The position numbers and the translations under genes were made by a program. 26,522 bases of DNA from an uncultured Lachnospiraceae bacterium (GTDB taxonomy: Bacteria > Bacillota > Clostridia > Lachnospirales > Lachnospiraceae): NCBI GenBank assembly GCA_937910785.1, contig CALDLG010000089.1, positions 1-26,522 of the forward strand. Reading direction: 5' to 3'. The notes under the pieces were generated by a model, which saw nothing but the letters and a program-made list of their open reading frames with translations, was not told where the DNA came from and made no database searches. Positions 1-8,659 of this stretch are shown here, piece by piece. Position 1 is the stretch's first letter. Each line of letters starts with the position of its first letter.

Positions 1-1283
1 TCATACTCCGCAATAATCTGCCCGTTGAAAGCATAATCCCTTCCGTTATAGGAATAATAAACCGTCGGATAATGTTCATTGGTCGTATGGCCCAGAATTC
101 TGCTGAGCGGAATATTATATGCCGCATGCCGCACGCCGAGATCATCAAGCTCCGTCCCCGCAAGCTTCTCCGGATCGACCAGGAGCCCTTTCTTCGAAGA
201 GGTTTTGATAAAGGAAGGATTGTATCTGGCAACCGCTTCCGGGTTTGTAATATACTTCGGCTCACTGATTGCCACGAACTCACCGTCCAGACGCACCGCG
301 ATCACGAATTTGGAAAAAAGTCTGGAGCTGACCGTATTGTAATTCAGATTGACCGAAAAAGTCAAATCCACATCCTTCTGATCTTCAACGATATACTCCT
401 CACCGGTCAGTTCCGTCTCATAAGTCTTTTCCTCAAACAGATAGTAATATCCGTCATCGCTGACCGCAAGGCCGGGCGCGGACATCCTGATATCGATCTT
501 TCCGGTCTCCTGATTGATGACACAGCTCTCAATCGTGGCAAAATCAGCCGTATTGTCCTCCGTCAGCCTGATCTCCGGCGGCCTGTTCCGCATGCCATGA
601 ATCATGTAGCCCGCCGCGTCGGTCAATGCGCGCGCCACGTCCTTGCCGGCATCTTTTTTCAGCTGGTCCTTCATCCGGTCCCGCTTATGCTGTGTCTGGC
701 TGTACTCGGCAAGCTCCACCGCTTCCATATGTATCATCGCCTCGATCGCCGCTGCCTCGGCCCTGACCGCTTCAATCCGATTCCGGATACGAACCAGAAA
801 GAAGACTCCGACCGCCGCCGCCATGGTCACCATTAAAACCGAAATCAGAATCAGTTTTCCCTTTTTCGGCTTTTCCTTCTTCTTTCCTTCCTCGGCTTCT
901 TCCCTCTCATCGGTCTGTGCACCGCTTCTGACCTCTTCGCTCTCCGTAATTTCCTTCCGGTTCCCGGCCTCATACGGCGTGACGGGCTTTGCCGTCTCCT
1001 TCGCAATCTTCTCCTCCGGGCCGGTCTCCTCCGACCGGAAAACTTCCGTTTGAAGTTCTTCTTCTGCCTGAAAAATCTCTGTCTGAAGTTCTTCCTCTGC
1101 CTGAAAAGCCTCTGTTTGAAGTTCTTCTGCCTGAAACTCTTCTATTTGAAGCTCTTCTATCTGAAGCTTTTTTTTCTGCGCCTTCTTCGCCATGAGCTTC
1201 TCCCTGCTCCTTGCGATCTTTTCCTTATCCGCAGGTTTCTTTCGCTTCTTTTTCTTATGGTCCATCTGGTTATTCTGATTCAT
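1..1283 (-). CDS. Membrane-anchored DUF5722-like protein, C-terminus beyond window
   Basis: The gene enters from its start at 1283 and runs off the left edge, so only about 427 residues are visible. The N-terminus is very basic (residues 9-37, Lys/Arg-rich) and is followed by a Gln/Glu-rich repeat at about 40-81. After an acidic linker comes one membrane segment (roughly KLILISVLMVTMAAAVGVFF) and then a large domain, expected outside the cell. The end of the visible part (SKKGLLVDPEKL, DLGVRHAAYNIPLSRIL, YPTVYYSYNGRDYAFNGQ) resembles from memory the DUF5722 family, a glycoside-hydrolase-like family of unknown function. The start at 1283 has AAGGAAG upstream and overlaps the end of rarA by 14 bp in another frame, suggesting coupled translation. 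An in-frame ATG at 1265 is the alternative, but it lacks a good ribosome site. The family assignment is tentative; the reading frame is secure. Confidence 0.75.
   Translation of the reverse strand, partial: MNQNNQMDHKKKKRKKPADKEKIARSREKLMAKKAQKKKLQIEELQIEEFQAEELQTEAFQAEEELQTEIFQAEEELQTEVFRSEETGPEEKIAKETAKPVTPYEAGNRKEITESEEVRSGAQTDEREEAEEGKKKEKPKKGKLILISVLMVTMAAAVGVFFLVRIRNRIEAVRAEAAAIEAMIHMEAVELAEYSQTQHKRDRMKDQLKKDAGKDVARALTDAAGYMIHGMRNRPPEIRLTEDNTADFATIESCVINQETGKIDIRMSAPGLAVSDDGYYYLFEEKTYETELTGEEYIVEDQKDVDLTFSVNLNYNTVSSRLFSKFVIAVRLDGEFVAISEPKYITNPEAVARYNPSFIKTSSKKGLLVDPEKLAGTELDDLGVRHAAYNIPLSRILGHTTNEHYPTVYYSYNGRDYAFNGQIIAEY
1041..1166 (-). repeat. In-frame pentapeptide-type tandem repeat (LQxEE/FQAEE)
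   Basis: Inside the DUF5722-like gene, short units of the form (L/F)-Q-x-E-x follow one another: LQIEE, LQIEE, FQAEE, LQTEA, FQAEEE, LQTEI, FQAEEE, LQTEV. At the DNA level this makes near-identical units of 30-33 bp. The stretch is strongly acidic, lies between a basic N-terminus and the membrane segment, and is probably helical or coiled-coil. Copy number may vary between strains. Confidence 0.8.
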
Positions 1284-2640
1284 GTGCCGCTTCTTCCTTT
1301 ATACGTTTCATATGTTCCCTGATCTTCACTTCATATCCGTTTCCCGACGGACTGTAAAATTCTTTTCCATTCAATTCATAGGGCAGATACTGCTGCTTCA
1401 CATAATGATTCGGATAATCGTGTGCATACTTATATCCTGTGCCATGTCCAAGCTTTGCCGCTCCCTTATAATGGGCATCCTGTAAATGCGTCGGAATCGG
1501 CAGATTTCCTGTCTGCTGTACCGTCTCCATCGCCCGGAAAATCGCCTGACTGCCGGAATTGCTCTTCGGCGCGCAGGCCACATAAGCGGCCGCCTGCGCC
1601 AAAACAATCTGCGCCTCCGGCATGCCGATTCTCTCTACGGCAAGCGATGCACTGACCGCTACGGTCAAAGCATTCGGGTCCGCATTTCCCACATCCTCCG
1701 CGGCGCATATCATAATCCTTCTGGCGATGAAGGTCACACTTTCTCCCGCATAGAGCATTCTTCCCAGATAATAAACCGCCGCGTCCGGATCGGACCCCCG
1801 CATGCTTTTGATAAAAGCGGAGATCGTATCATAATGGTTATCTCCGGTCTTGTCGTAGCGGATCACCCGCTTCTGGATACATTCCTCCGCTACCGCAAGC
1901 GTAAGGTGGATTTTACCGTCCTCGCTCCGCGGCGTCGTCATAACGCCGAGCTCCACCGCATTCAGCGCATGTCTGGCATCACCGCCGGAAAGTCTTGCGA
2001 GAAACGCAAGCGCCTCCTCGTCAATGACGGCATCATAGGCGCCCATGCCCCTTTCCTTATCATATACGGCCCGTCTGAGCAGTTCCACGATGTCCCCTTC
2101 CGACAGGGGCTTTAACTCGAAAATAATGGAACGGGAAATCAAAGCGCCGTTCACCTCAAAATAAGGGTTCTCGGTGGTGGCTCCGATCAGAATAATCGTT
2201 CCGTCCTCTACAAAAGGCAGTAAGTAGTCCTGCTGACTCTTATTGAAACGGTGAATCTCATCGATAAACAGAATCGTTTTCCTGCCGTACATGCCGCCTG
2301 TATTCTTCGCCTGCTCCACGACGGCCTCCATATCCTTCTTTCCCGCCACCGTCGCATTGATCTGCGTGAATTCCGCGCTCGTCGTATTGGCGATAACTTT
2401 GGCAAGCGTCGTTTTCCCGGTTCCGGGCGGTCCGTAAAAAATAATGGAGCTGAGCTTATCCGCCTGAATCGCGCGGTAAAGCAGCTTATCCTTACCGATG
2501 ATATGCCGCTGCCCCACCACCTCATCTAACGTCAATGGCCTCAGCCTTGCCGCTAACGGCGACTCCTTCTCCATATTTGCATTTCTCATGTATTCAAACA
2601 AATCCATTTTGACCGGTTTACGCTTTATCCTTTCCGCCAC
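1270..2640 (-). CDS. rarA: Replication-associated recombination protein A (RarA/MgsA, AAA+ ATPase)
   Basis: This is a cytoplasmic AAA+ ATPase of the RarA/MgsA/WRNIP1 family, related to clamp-loader subunits, which acts at stalled replication forks. The N-terminal block ESPLAARLRPLTLDEVVGQ is typical. Walker A is GPPGTGKTT at residues 70-78, Walker B is ILFIDEIH at 123-130, sensor 1 is GATTEN at 153-158, and a candidate arginine finger is at about 169-170. The C-terminal half carries the RarA tetramerisation region. The length of 456 aa is normal. The first codon is GTG; an in-frame ATG at 2607 (MDLFEYM, the usual N-terminus in relatives) is an equally likely start, and neither has a strong ribosome site. 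The gene has its own promoter candidate and overlaps the start of the next gene. Confidence 0.96.
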   Translation of the reverse strand: MAERIKRKPVKMDLFEYMRNANMEKESPLAARLRPLTLDEVVGQRHIIGKDKLLYRAIQADKLSSIIFYGPPGTGKTTLAKVIANTTSAEFTQINATVAGKKDMEAVVEQAKNTGGMYGRKTILFIDEIHRFNKSQQDYLLPFVEDGTIILIGATTENPYFEVNGALISRSIIFELKPLSEGDIVELLRRAVYDKERGMGAYDAVIDEEALAFLARLSGGDARHALNAVELGVMTTPRSEDGKIHLTLAVAEECIQKRVIRYDKTGDNHYDTISAFIKSMRGSDPDAAVYYLGRMLYAGESVTFIARRIMICAAEDVGNADPNALTVAVSASLAVERIGMPEAQIVLAQAAAYVACAPKSNSGSQAIFRAMETVQQTGNLPIPTHLQDAHYKGAAKLGHGTGYKYAHDYPNHYVKQQYLPYELNGKEFYSPSGNGYEVKIREHMKRIKEEAAHESE

Positions 2641-2706
2641 ACAACCGCAGCTTTCCGCGATTGCATGAAGTATTCCTGATTTCTCAACCCGTTAACTCTG
2701 CCTTCT

Positions 2707-2735
2707 ATCTTACCATCTCATGGCCAAAAGCGCAA
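2707..2735 (-). promoter_or_regulatory. Candidate sigma-A promoter for rarA
   Basis: On the minus strand TTGCGC (2730-2735) and TAAGAT (2707-2712) are 17 bp apart, each matching four of six consensus bases. The site lies just past the T-tract of the GH31 operon terminator and about 70 bp before rarA, which is where a new transcript would be expected to start. Confidence 0.45.
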
Positions 2736-2739
2736 ATAT

Positions 2740-2820
2740 AAAAAACTGCCATGGTTTCACCTGTCCGGAATCCGGTCAAAAATATCTGCAAATACACCGG
2801 GTTCCTTCTTCCATGGCAGT
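2740..2820 (-). terminator. Rho-independent terminator of the sugar/GH31 operon
   Basis: A perfect 10-bp inverted repeat (ACTGCCATGG/CCATGGCAGT) at 2811-2820 and 2745-2754 is followed on the minus strand by TTTTTT. It begins 35 bp after the GH31 stop codon. The loop is unusually long (56 nt) but contains secondary pairings around the CCGG motifs, so the real structure is probably a branched stem. Confidence 0.7.
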
Positions 2821-2855
2821 CCACATGCAATTTTTATTCTGTAAATCCTTCTCTG

Positions 2856-5282
2856 CTAAAAATGAAAGCAGACTTCCGTTTCGCCCGCTTTTCTGTCGAT
2901 CAGCCTCCCCTCCTCATGCAGCAGAATTCTTCTGACCGGAGCGTTCCAGCCACACCCTGACGCGGACTCGATTTCCAGTCTTCGTTCCCCGTCGCTCCAT
3001 TTTATTTTTCGCTTTGAGAAATCTCCCTCTTCATACAAATAACCATCCCCCGCGTCCTCATAGAGTTCATACAGAATATCCTTACCCGGATAAACATGAA
3101 TCTGCAGGCCGGCCTCCTGCAGCTCCTCCGTATTTTCGATGGCTCCCTCCGCCATCGGAATGACGCTGCCTGCCTTTATAAACAGCGGAATTTCCCGTAT
3201 ATCGGCGGAGACGGAGATTGTCTGTCCCCCGTCGTACCTTCGGCCGGTCCCAAAATCATACCAGTCGGTTCCTTCCGGAAGATAAACCTCCCTGCTTTTG
3301 GGAACCCCCTCCAGTTTCCGCGAATTTTTTTCAAAATACATCGGGAATGTTACCGGGCATACCATAATGGACGGTCCGAAGAGAAACTGATCTTTTATCA
3401 GATAGACGTTCTGATCGTGTGCAAAATCAAAAGCCAGCAGCCTCATCATCGTCTCATCCGCTTCCCATACCTTTCCCGCGCAGGAATAAATATAAGGCAG
3501 CAAACGGTACCTGAGCCGGTTTGCCAGAAGCAGGGAATCATAGAAGATATCCCCACACGCTCCAAACTCCCATAATTCTCTTCTGACATCTGTGCCATGA
3601 TTTCTGAATACCGGAAGCAGCGCTCCTAACTGGAACCATCTTACAAAAAGCTCCCTGTATCCGTAATCGGCATTTCCTTCTTCATATTCCCCCGACCAGA
3701 ACCAGGGCCTTCCTTTCTTCACAAAAAATCCGCCGATATCAAATGTCCAGTAGGGAAGGCCGCTGGCACAGAAATTCAATCCTGACGTAATCTGTTTTCT
3801 GAGCGTTTCCCAGCCCGCACAGATATCTCCCGACCAGAAAACCGTCCCGTATTTCTGCGCGCCGGTATAACCGCTCCGCGTAAGATTCATGACTCTCTTA
3901 TGCGGTACTGTGCTGCGCTGCCCTTCATAAATTCCCTGTGCATGAAAAAGACCGTAGGCATTTCCCAGATCAGCCGGAAGCATTTTCTGTGTCTGCTCCA
4001 GAAATTCCCCGTACATTTTTCCGGGAAGCGGTTTCTCTTCTTTCGTCCACTCCGGTGTAAAAGGCTCGCTGGAATCACACCACCAGGCATCCACCCCATA
4101 TCGGCCAAGACCATCCCATGCCTGTTTCCAGTACCGCTCCCTTCCCTCCGCGTTAAACGGATCATAAATATCGGAAGCCGGAAGCAGCAGGCCATTTTTA
4201 CGCATTTCCTGATAATCCGAACTTTTTTCATCCATGGTGGGCCATACGGATATCATAAAGCGGAGTTTTTTTTCATGCAGCTGCTCCATCATTTTCCCCG
4301 GCTCCGGAAAGCGGTCTTTTGCGAAGCTCTTCTGCCCCCAAAGCCCGTCTTCCCAATAATGCCAGTCCAGTACGATGACATCGGCCCCGATTTTCCTCTC
4401 TCTGATTTCCGACGCTACCCTGAGAATTTCCTCCTGTGTCTCATACCTCTCCTGCGACTGTATGTAGCCAAATGCCCATTTCGGAAGCATGGCCGCCTTG
4501 CCGGTCAGCTGCCGGTACCCTTTTATAATCCGGTCAAAGGATGGACCGTAAAGAAAATAATAATTAAGCTCCTCATCCGCCTCCGTATAAAAATAAGAAT
4601 CCTCCTGCGGCAGATCGCTGAAAATGGCCGGACTTCCGGTCGGTATCAGCAAACCGTATCCCTTCACGGACAACAGCATTGGAACGGCAATCTTCAAATT
4701 CGCCTGATGCAGATATCGAATCGTTCCCCGCAGATTCAGGATACCGTCCTCCTGCTGCCCCAGTCCGTACAGAACCTCATCGTCCTGCCACTGCCAGCAG
4801 ACCATCGTATGGTATAGCTCTCTTTCCGGTTCTCCCGACGCATACTCTATCACATTTTTTATCCCGTCGGGCGTATCGACCTTCCTGATTACGGCATGCT
4901 CGTCAATCACCGTTTTATACGCCTGAAAGGCTTCCAGCCTTTTACTGTTTTCCGGTTTTTCCGCAAGAAGCAGCTGCCCGGATCTGTCAAAGAAGGAGAC
5001 CGACGCCGTCTCCTTCATGATCCTGATCATCAACAATTCGGTAACAACCGTTATTTCCTGTTCGTTCATCGAATACGAAAAGTCCTCGCAGCTTTCCTCA
5101 GAAACAACGCCTGCCCCCGGCGAAGCGGAGAAATGTTCCTTCTGTGTATAACTGATCCGGATAACGGACGGACTCTGCACCGCAATCCGCAAAGTTCCAT
5201 TTTCCGTACAGAGATACAGGCTATTCTTCGCGCTCTCCGCCCGGACGATTTTCGAACTCTTTCTTTTTTCAGCCTGAAGCAT
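2856..5282 (-). CDS. Glycoside hydrolase family 31 (alpha-glucosidase/alpha-xylosidase type)
   Basis: This is a GH31 retaining alpha-glycosidase of about 808 residues. It has an N-terminal beta-sandwich, a (beta/alpha)8 barrel and C-terminal beta domains, the last resembling DUF5110. The nucleophile motif DAWWCDSSEP places the catalytic Asp at about residue 403. The acid/base Asp is in FWSGDICAGW at about residue 486, followed by the typical block GLNFCASGLPYWTFDIGGFF. The D-x-S-E-P form of the nucleophile motif is more like bacterial alpha-xylosidases than maltase-type enzymes, but the substrate cannot be fixed by reading. There is no signal peptide, so it should act in the cytoplasm on an imported oligosaccharide. 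The ATG at 5282 has GGGAGG eight bases upstream, which favours it over an ATG at 5297. It is the last gene of the transporter operon, 29 bp after the second permease. Confidence 0.93.
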   Translation of the reverse strand: MLQAEKRKSSKIVRAESAKNSLYLCTENGTLRIAVQSPSVIRISYTQKEHFSASPGAGVVSEESCEDFSYSMNEQEITVVTELLMIRIMKETASVSFFDRSGQLLLAEKPENSKRLEAFQAYKTVIDEHAVIRKVDTPDGIKNVIEYASGEPERELYHTMVCWQWQDDEVLYGLGQQEDGILNLRGTIRYLHQANLKIAVPMLLSVKGYGLLIPTGSPAIFSDLPQEDSYFYTEADEELNYYFLYGPSFDRIIKGYRQLTGKAAMLPKWAFGYIQSQERYETQEEILRVASEIRERKIGADVIVLDWHYWEDGLWGQKSFAKDRFPEPGKMMEQLHEKKLRFMISVWPTMDEKSSDYQEMRKNGLLLPASDIYDPFNAEGRERYWKQAWDGLGRYGVDAWWCDSSEPFTPEWTKEEKPLPGKMYGEFLEQTQKMLPADLGNAYGLFHAQGIYEGQRSTVPHKRVMNLTRSGYTGAQKYGTVFWSGDICAGWETLRKQITSGLNFCASGLPYWTFDIGGFFVKKGRPWFWSGEYEEGNADYGYRELFVRWFQLGALLPVFRNHGTDVRRELWEFGACGDIFYDSLLLANRLRYRLLPYIYSCAGKVWEADETMMRLLAFDFAHDQNVYLIKDQFLFGPSIMVCPVTFPMYFEKNSRKLEGVPKSREVYLPEGTDWYDFGTGRRYDGGQTISVSADIREIPLFIKAGSVIPMAEGAIENTEELQEAGLQIHVYPGKDILYELYEDAGDGYLYEEGDFSKRKIKWSDGERRLEIESASGCGWNAPVRRILLHEEGRLIDRKAGETEVCFHF

Positions 5283-5311
5283 ATGTAATCCTCCCATTCA
5301 TACGGTGTCAG

Positions 5312-6139
5312 TCAGCCCTTTACCGCCCCTGCGGTCATTCCGGATACAATGTATTTCTGTCCGAAAAGATAGACAAGGATTACCGGAAGGCTCGTCAGGA
5401 GAATATCCGCACAGACAAGGTTCCAGTCCTTGAAATACATTCCGAAAAAATTATAAACGGATAATGTCATCGGCCATTTCTCCGAACTGCTCAGGAAATA
5501 AAGCGGCGAGACAAACTCATTCCATGTATTCAGAAACGTCAGAACGAATACGGTCGCCATTGCCGGCTTTAAAAGCGGCAGAACAATCAGAAAAAGCAGT
5601 TTTACCGATCCACAGCCGTCGATAACCGCCGCTTCATCCAGCTCGACAGGAATCCTCGCCACAAAGCCATGAATCAAAAAGACGGAAAACGGCAGCTGCA
5701 TCGCGGCATACAGCAGGATAATTCCCAATTTGGTATTATTCAGATGCAGGAAGATCATGACCCTCATCAACGCCACATAATTGACCGGAAGCGTGATTCC
5801 CATGACAAGAAACATATACAGCATCCGGTTTAAACGGGTCGCATTTCTGGACAGCACATAGGATGCCATAACCGCCAGAATACCGCACAGACACACACTC
5901 CCAAAGGAATAGGTAAGGCTGTTCAGAAACGATGTCAGAAGCTTTCCCTTCTCGATTACGGTCGTAAAGTTTTCCCATGGAATCGGTAACGTCGGCAGGG
6001 ACAGATTCATATAGGAAGCGGCGTTTTTATCTTTTAACGAATTGAATAAAATAAGCAGCAGCGGAATCATGCAGACTGCAGACAGCAGCCATGCGGTCAG
6101 GTTCACGCAGATTCCCCTGAAGATCTTTTTTCTTCTCAT
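5312..6139 (-). CDS. Sugar ABC transporter permease, MalG type (CUT1)
   Basis: This is the second inner-membrane subunit of a carbohydrate ABC importer: 275 aa with about six hydrophobic segments and a short cytoplasmic N-terminus (MRRKKIFRG). The EAA loop that docks the ATPase is visible as ELDEAAVIDGCGSVKLLFLI, starting near residue 167. The start codon overlaps the stop codon of the preceding permease by one base (TAATG), so the two are probably translationally coupled and made in equal amounts. The operon encodes no ATPase, as is common for CUT1 systems of Firmicutes that share one ATPase. The downstream GH31 gene suggests an alpha-linked oligosaccharide as substrate. Confidence 0.95.
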   Translation of the reverse strand: MRRKKIFRGICVNLTAWLLSAVCMIPLLLILFNSLKDKNAASYMNLSLPTLPIPWENFTTVIEKGKLLTSFLNSLTYSFGSVCLCGILAVMASYVLSRNATRLNRMLYMFLVMGITLPVNYVALMRVMIFLHLNNTKLGIILLYAAMQLPFSVFLIHGFVARIPVELDEAAVIDGCGSVKLLFLIVLPLLKPAMATVFVLTFLNTWNEFVSPLYFLSSSEKWPMTLSVYNFFGMYFKDWNLVCADILLTSLPVILVYLFGQKYIVSGMTAGAVKG

Positions 6140-7017
6140 TATTCCTGAACCTCCTTTCCTGTCATGACACGAATCATATAGAAGCCGATGATCAGCATAA
6201 ATACAAACATGACGGAGGACAATGCCGTACCGACCGCATACTGTCCGGTGCCGAACTTTTTAAAGACTTCCGTATACAGCACTTCCGTCGTTGCCTTACC
6301 GGGGCCGCCATTTGTCAGCGCATAGATCATATCAAAAACCTTCAGACCGTAAATGACATTCAGCACCGTTGTCGTTGCCAGCGTCGGCATCAGCAGCGGA
6401 AGCGTAATATAATAAAATTTCTGCAATCCATTCGCGCCGTCTATCCCGGAAGCCTCGTAGTATTCCGGCGATATGCTTAAAATGCCGGCAATCAGAATCG
6501 TCATAATATATCCGGTCCCCCGCCAGATATCCACTGCCATGACGCTGCCGAAGGCGTACCTGGGGCTTGTGAGCCATTGAAGCGCCAGAAAATCCAGACC
6601 AATCTTTCGCAGAAAAACATTCAGGAGACCCTCCGCCGGGTTCAGGATGGAGGAAAAAATCATGCCGAGAATCAGCGTGGACAGAACAGAAGGCATAAAC
6701 ATAACGCCTCTGTGAAAATTCAATGCTTTAACCGATTTCGTCAGAAGAACGGCCATTGCCAGTCCGAGAACATTTTTAAGGATCGTTGTGATGGCGGTAA
6801 AGGACAGGGTGTTCAAAATAATTTTCCCATATTTTTCATCGGCTGAAAAGATGATTTTGAAATTATCCAGACCGACAAAATGAAGTTCATCCGTATAGGC
6901 CGACCAGTCCGTAAAAGCATATCCTATTCCGATAATGCCCGGTATTACAAACAGCGCCGTATAAAGAATCAGAGCCCCCGCGGCAAACCATATCGGATAT
7001 CTTTTTCCTTTTTTCAT
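6139..7017 (-). CDS. Sugar ABC transporter permease, MalF type (CUT1)
   Basis: This is the first inner-membrane subunit of the carbohydrate importer, with six hydrophobic segments. The EAA loop reads YEASGIDGANGLQKFYYITL, beginning near residue 187. The start at 7017 (MKKGKRYPIW) is preferred because it has AGAAAGG upstream and leads straight into the first membrane helix. The open frame extends to an ATG at 7053, but that site has no ribosome binding sequence. The gene pairs with the MalG-type permease through a one-base overlap and follows the binding-protein gene after a strong hairpin. Confidence 0.94.
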   Translation of the reverse strand: MKKGKRYPIWFAAGALILYTALFVIPGIIGIGYAFTDWSAYTDELHFVGLDNFKIIFSADEKYGKIILNTLSFTAITTILKNVLGLAMAVLLTKSVKALNFHRGVMFMPSVLSTLILGMIFSSILNPAEGLLNVFLRKIGLDFLALQWLTSPRYAFGSVMAVDIWRGTGYIMTILIAGILSISPEYYEASGIDGANGLQKFYYITLPLLMPTLATTTVLNVIYGLKVFDMIYALTNGGPGKATTEVLYTEVFKKFGTGQYAVGTALSSVMFVFMLIIGFYMIRVMTGKEVQE

Positions 7018-7077
7018 ACGAATACCATACCTTTCTCTCATCCTGCGGCCCATGCCGCCGCAGGGCTCTGATCTGCA

Positions 7078-7104
7078 GCAGCCGGTATCTTGGATACCGG
7101 CTGC
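7078..7104 (-). promoter_or_regulatory. Intercistronic stem-loop between binding protein and permease genes
   Basis: A perfect 12-bp stem (GCAGCCGGTATC/GATACCGGCTGC) with a 3-nt loop starts eight bases after the binding-protein gene. No T-tract follows, so it is unlikely to terminate all transcripts. In such operons a stem here commonly protects the upstream mRNA, giving more binding protein than permease; that role is inferred. Confidence 0.7.
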
Positions 7105-7111
7105 ACATTTC

Positions 7112-8509
7112 CTAATTCCATGCCGCGTCAGATGCCGCTTTGGCCTGCTCCGCGCGTACTTTATCGAGCTCGGTCAAAACCTCTGCCGGGGTCATTTCTC
7201 CAACGAACATGGCTGACAGACTTGCTCCAATCTCCGTCCATTGCGGATTCACATATTTGACTGCCGTCTGATATACGGTGGCCTGATCCTGATAGGTCTC
7301 ATAAAACTCCTTAACGGGACCGGAATAGGCCGTCGGCGCATTGGAATAAGGCAGTTTGTTAAACTTGCTTACATTCTCGGTTAAATAGGTCAGACTTTCA
7401 TCCGATGCCATATATTCCAGATACTGTAACGCCTCTTTCGTATGCTCGGAGCCTGCATAAACGAATCTTGCCGGACCTGCCGGATTGACATTCAGCGTCT
7501 GATTGTCCGCAAGCGGCATAACAAAATATCCGATATCATCCCTTTTGACATCGCCGCCGATCGCTTCTACTTCATCGCCAAAGCCCTGATTCGCAATCGT
7601 CATCGCATACTCGCCGGATGCAATGTTTTTGGCCGCATTGGCGTATTCGTTCGACATATAGTTTTCGCCCCAATAACCCTGCTCAATCATATACTGCATC
7701 TGCTCCAGAATGGTAATCATGATTTCATTATCCGCAAAGGTCTCCTCGTTATTGTTCAGCTTGTCCGCCGTTCCCGGTTTCTGTGCCTCAACGGCTACGC
7801 AGCTTTCGGGGAACCATAACGTGTGATGCCATCCATCGGACACGCTTTCGTATACCGGCGTAATTCCCGATGCCTGAATTGCCCTGCAGACATTGTCAAA
7901 GCTTTCAAAATCGACAGGCACCTGTAATCCGAGATCATCAAAAATCTTCTTATTATAAGCGACTGCCCACACCGCAGAAACGTCCTGTATCGGCTGTCCG
8001 TACAGTTTTCCGTTTACCATCAGCTCCTCTGCCGCCAGCCTGTCCACATTGCCGGCCCAGCTTTCCCCGCTTAGATCGAGCGCGTTCTTCTCCACATTGA
8101 ACTGTGTCTGAATATCAAACCGTCCGCTCTGTCCGGCAAAAATATCCGTACATTCGCCCGTATTTAATTTCGTCGTAAGCAGGTTGGTATACTGGTCTGC
8201 CGGCACGATCTGATAATCCACTTTAATCCCGGTTTCTTCCGTAAACTTTTCCGCAAGTTCCATTTCCGCATCCTGAATCCAGTCCTGACTCGCCATAACG
8301 GATATAACCACGTCGCCGCCTTTGCTCTCGCCGGTATCCGCCGAAGCCGCGCTGTCGTTATCCGCACTCTGCGCAGTTCCCGCACTGCTGCTTTCCGTAC
8401 CGGCCGATGTTCCGGCGCCGCCGCTGTTTCCGCTGTCCGGGCCTCCGCAGGCCGCCAGCGATACCGTCAGGGCCGCCGCAAGTATCATTCCGATTATTTT
8501 TCTTTTCAT
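7112..8509 (-). CDS. Extracellular sugar-binding lipoprotein of CUT1 ABC transporter
   Basis: This is the substrate-binding protein of the importer, 465 aa. It has a lipoprotein signal peptide: MKRKIIG, a hydrophobic core and lipobox LAAC with the lipidated Cys at residue 21. A low-complexity Ser/Gly/Ala linker follows (about residues 22-65), as is usual for Gram-positive binding proteins that stand off the membrane. The mature part shows the family 1 extracellular solute-binding pattern (VVISVMASQDWIQDAEMEL near the start, then KNIASGEYAMTIANQGF). The start has AGGAAGGAA upstream. It is first in the operon, directly behind a divergent promoter region shared with a sensor kinase. Confidence 0.95.
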   Translation of the reverse strand: MKRKIIGMILAAALTVSLAACGGPDSGNSGGAGTSAGTESSSAGTAQSADNDSAASADTGESKGGDVVISVMASQDWIQDAEMELAEKFTEETGIKVDYQIVPADQYTNLLTTKLNTGECTDIFAGQSGRFDIQTQFNVEKNALDLSGESWAGNVDRLAAEELMVNGKLYGQPIQDVSAVWAVAYNKKIFDDLGLQVPVDFESFDNVCRAIQASGITPVYESVSDGWHHTLWFPESCVAVEAQKPGTADKLNNNEETFADNEIMITILEQMQYMIEQGYWGENYMSNEYANAAKNIASGEYAMTIANQGFGDEVEAIGGDVKRDDIGYFVMPLADNQTLNVNPAGPARFVYAGSEHTKEALQYLEYMASDESLTYLTENVSKFNKLPYSNAPTAYSGPVKEFYETYQDQATVYQTAVKYVNPQWTEIGASLSAMFVGEMTPAEVLTELDKVRAEQAKAASDAAWN

Positions 8510-8538
8510 ATTGTTCCTTCCTTTCTGTGCTTTTGTCC

Positions 8539-8567
8539 TTGTCGAATCGTTTTGTTATCTGTATTAT
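8539..8567 (+). promoter_or_regulatory. Candidate promoter of the sensor kinase gene
   Basis: TTGTCG (8539-8544) and TATTAT (8562-8567) are 17 bp apart on the plus strand, about 92 bp before the kinase start. Its -10 overlaps the -10 of the divergent sugar-operon promoter, so the two could compete for polymerase. Confidence 0.45.
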
Positions 8568-8591
8568 ATAATTAAGAATGAAACCGATGAA
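8563..8591 (-). promoter_or_regulatory. Candidate promoter of the transporter/GH31 operon
   Basis: On the minus strand there is a perfect TATAAT (8563-8568), with a poor -35 match TTCATC at 8586-8591 after a 17-bp spacer. A good -10 with a weak -35 fits a promoter that needs an activator, such as the YesN-type regulator encoded next to this locus. Confidence 0.55.
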
Positions 8592-8604
8592 TGGATAAAT
8601 CCAT
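8591..8604. promoter_or_regulatory. Palindrome, possible operator upstream of the sugar operon
   Basis: ATGGATAAATCCAT is a palindrome of two 6-bp arms around AA. It abuts the -35 region of the sugar operon promoter on its upstream side, a typical place for an activator site. Binding by the neighbouring AraC-type regulator is only inferred. Confidence 0.35.
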
Positions 8605-8659
8605 CCTGTTATATGTCAGTTTTTAACCACACCATACCGGCCGGCTGAAAGGAGCCTTC

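Noticed and set aside
72..836. 254-aa plus-strand open frame opposite the first gene
   Set aside because: The minus-strand frame has a membrane helix, a repeat and a family-like domain, while the plus-strand product is Arg/His-rich without features, typical of an antisense shadow.
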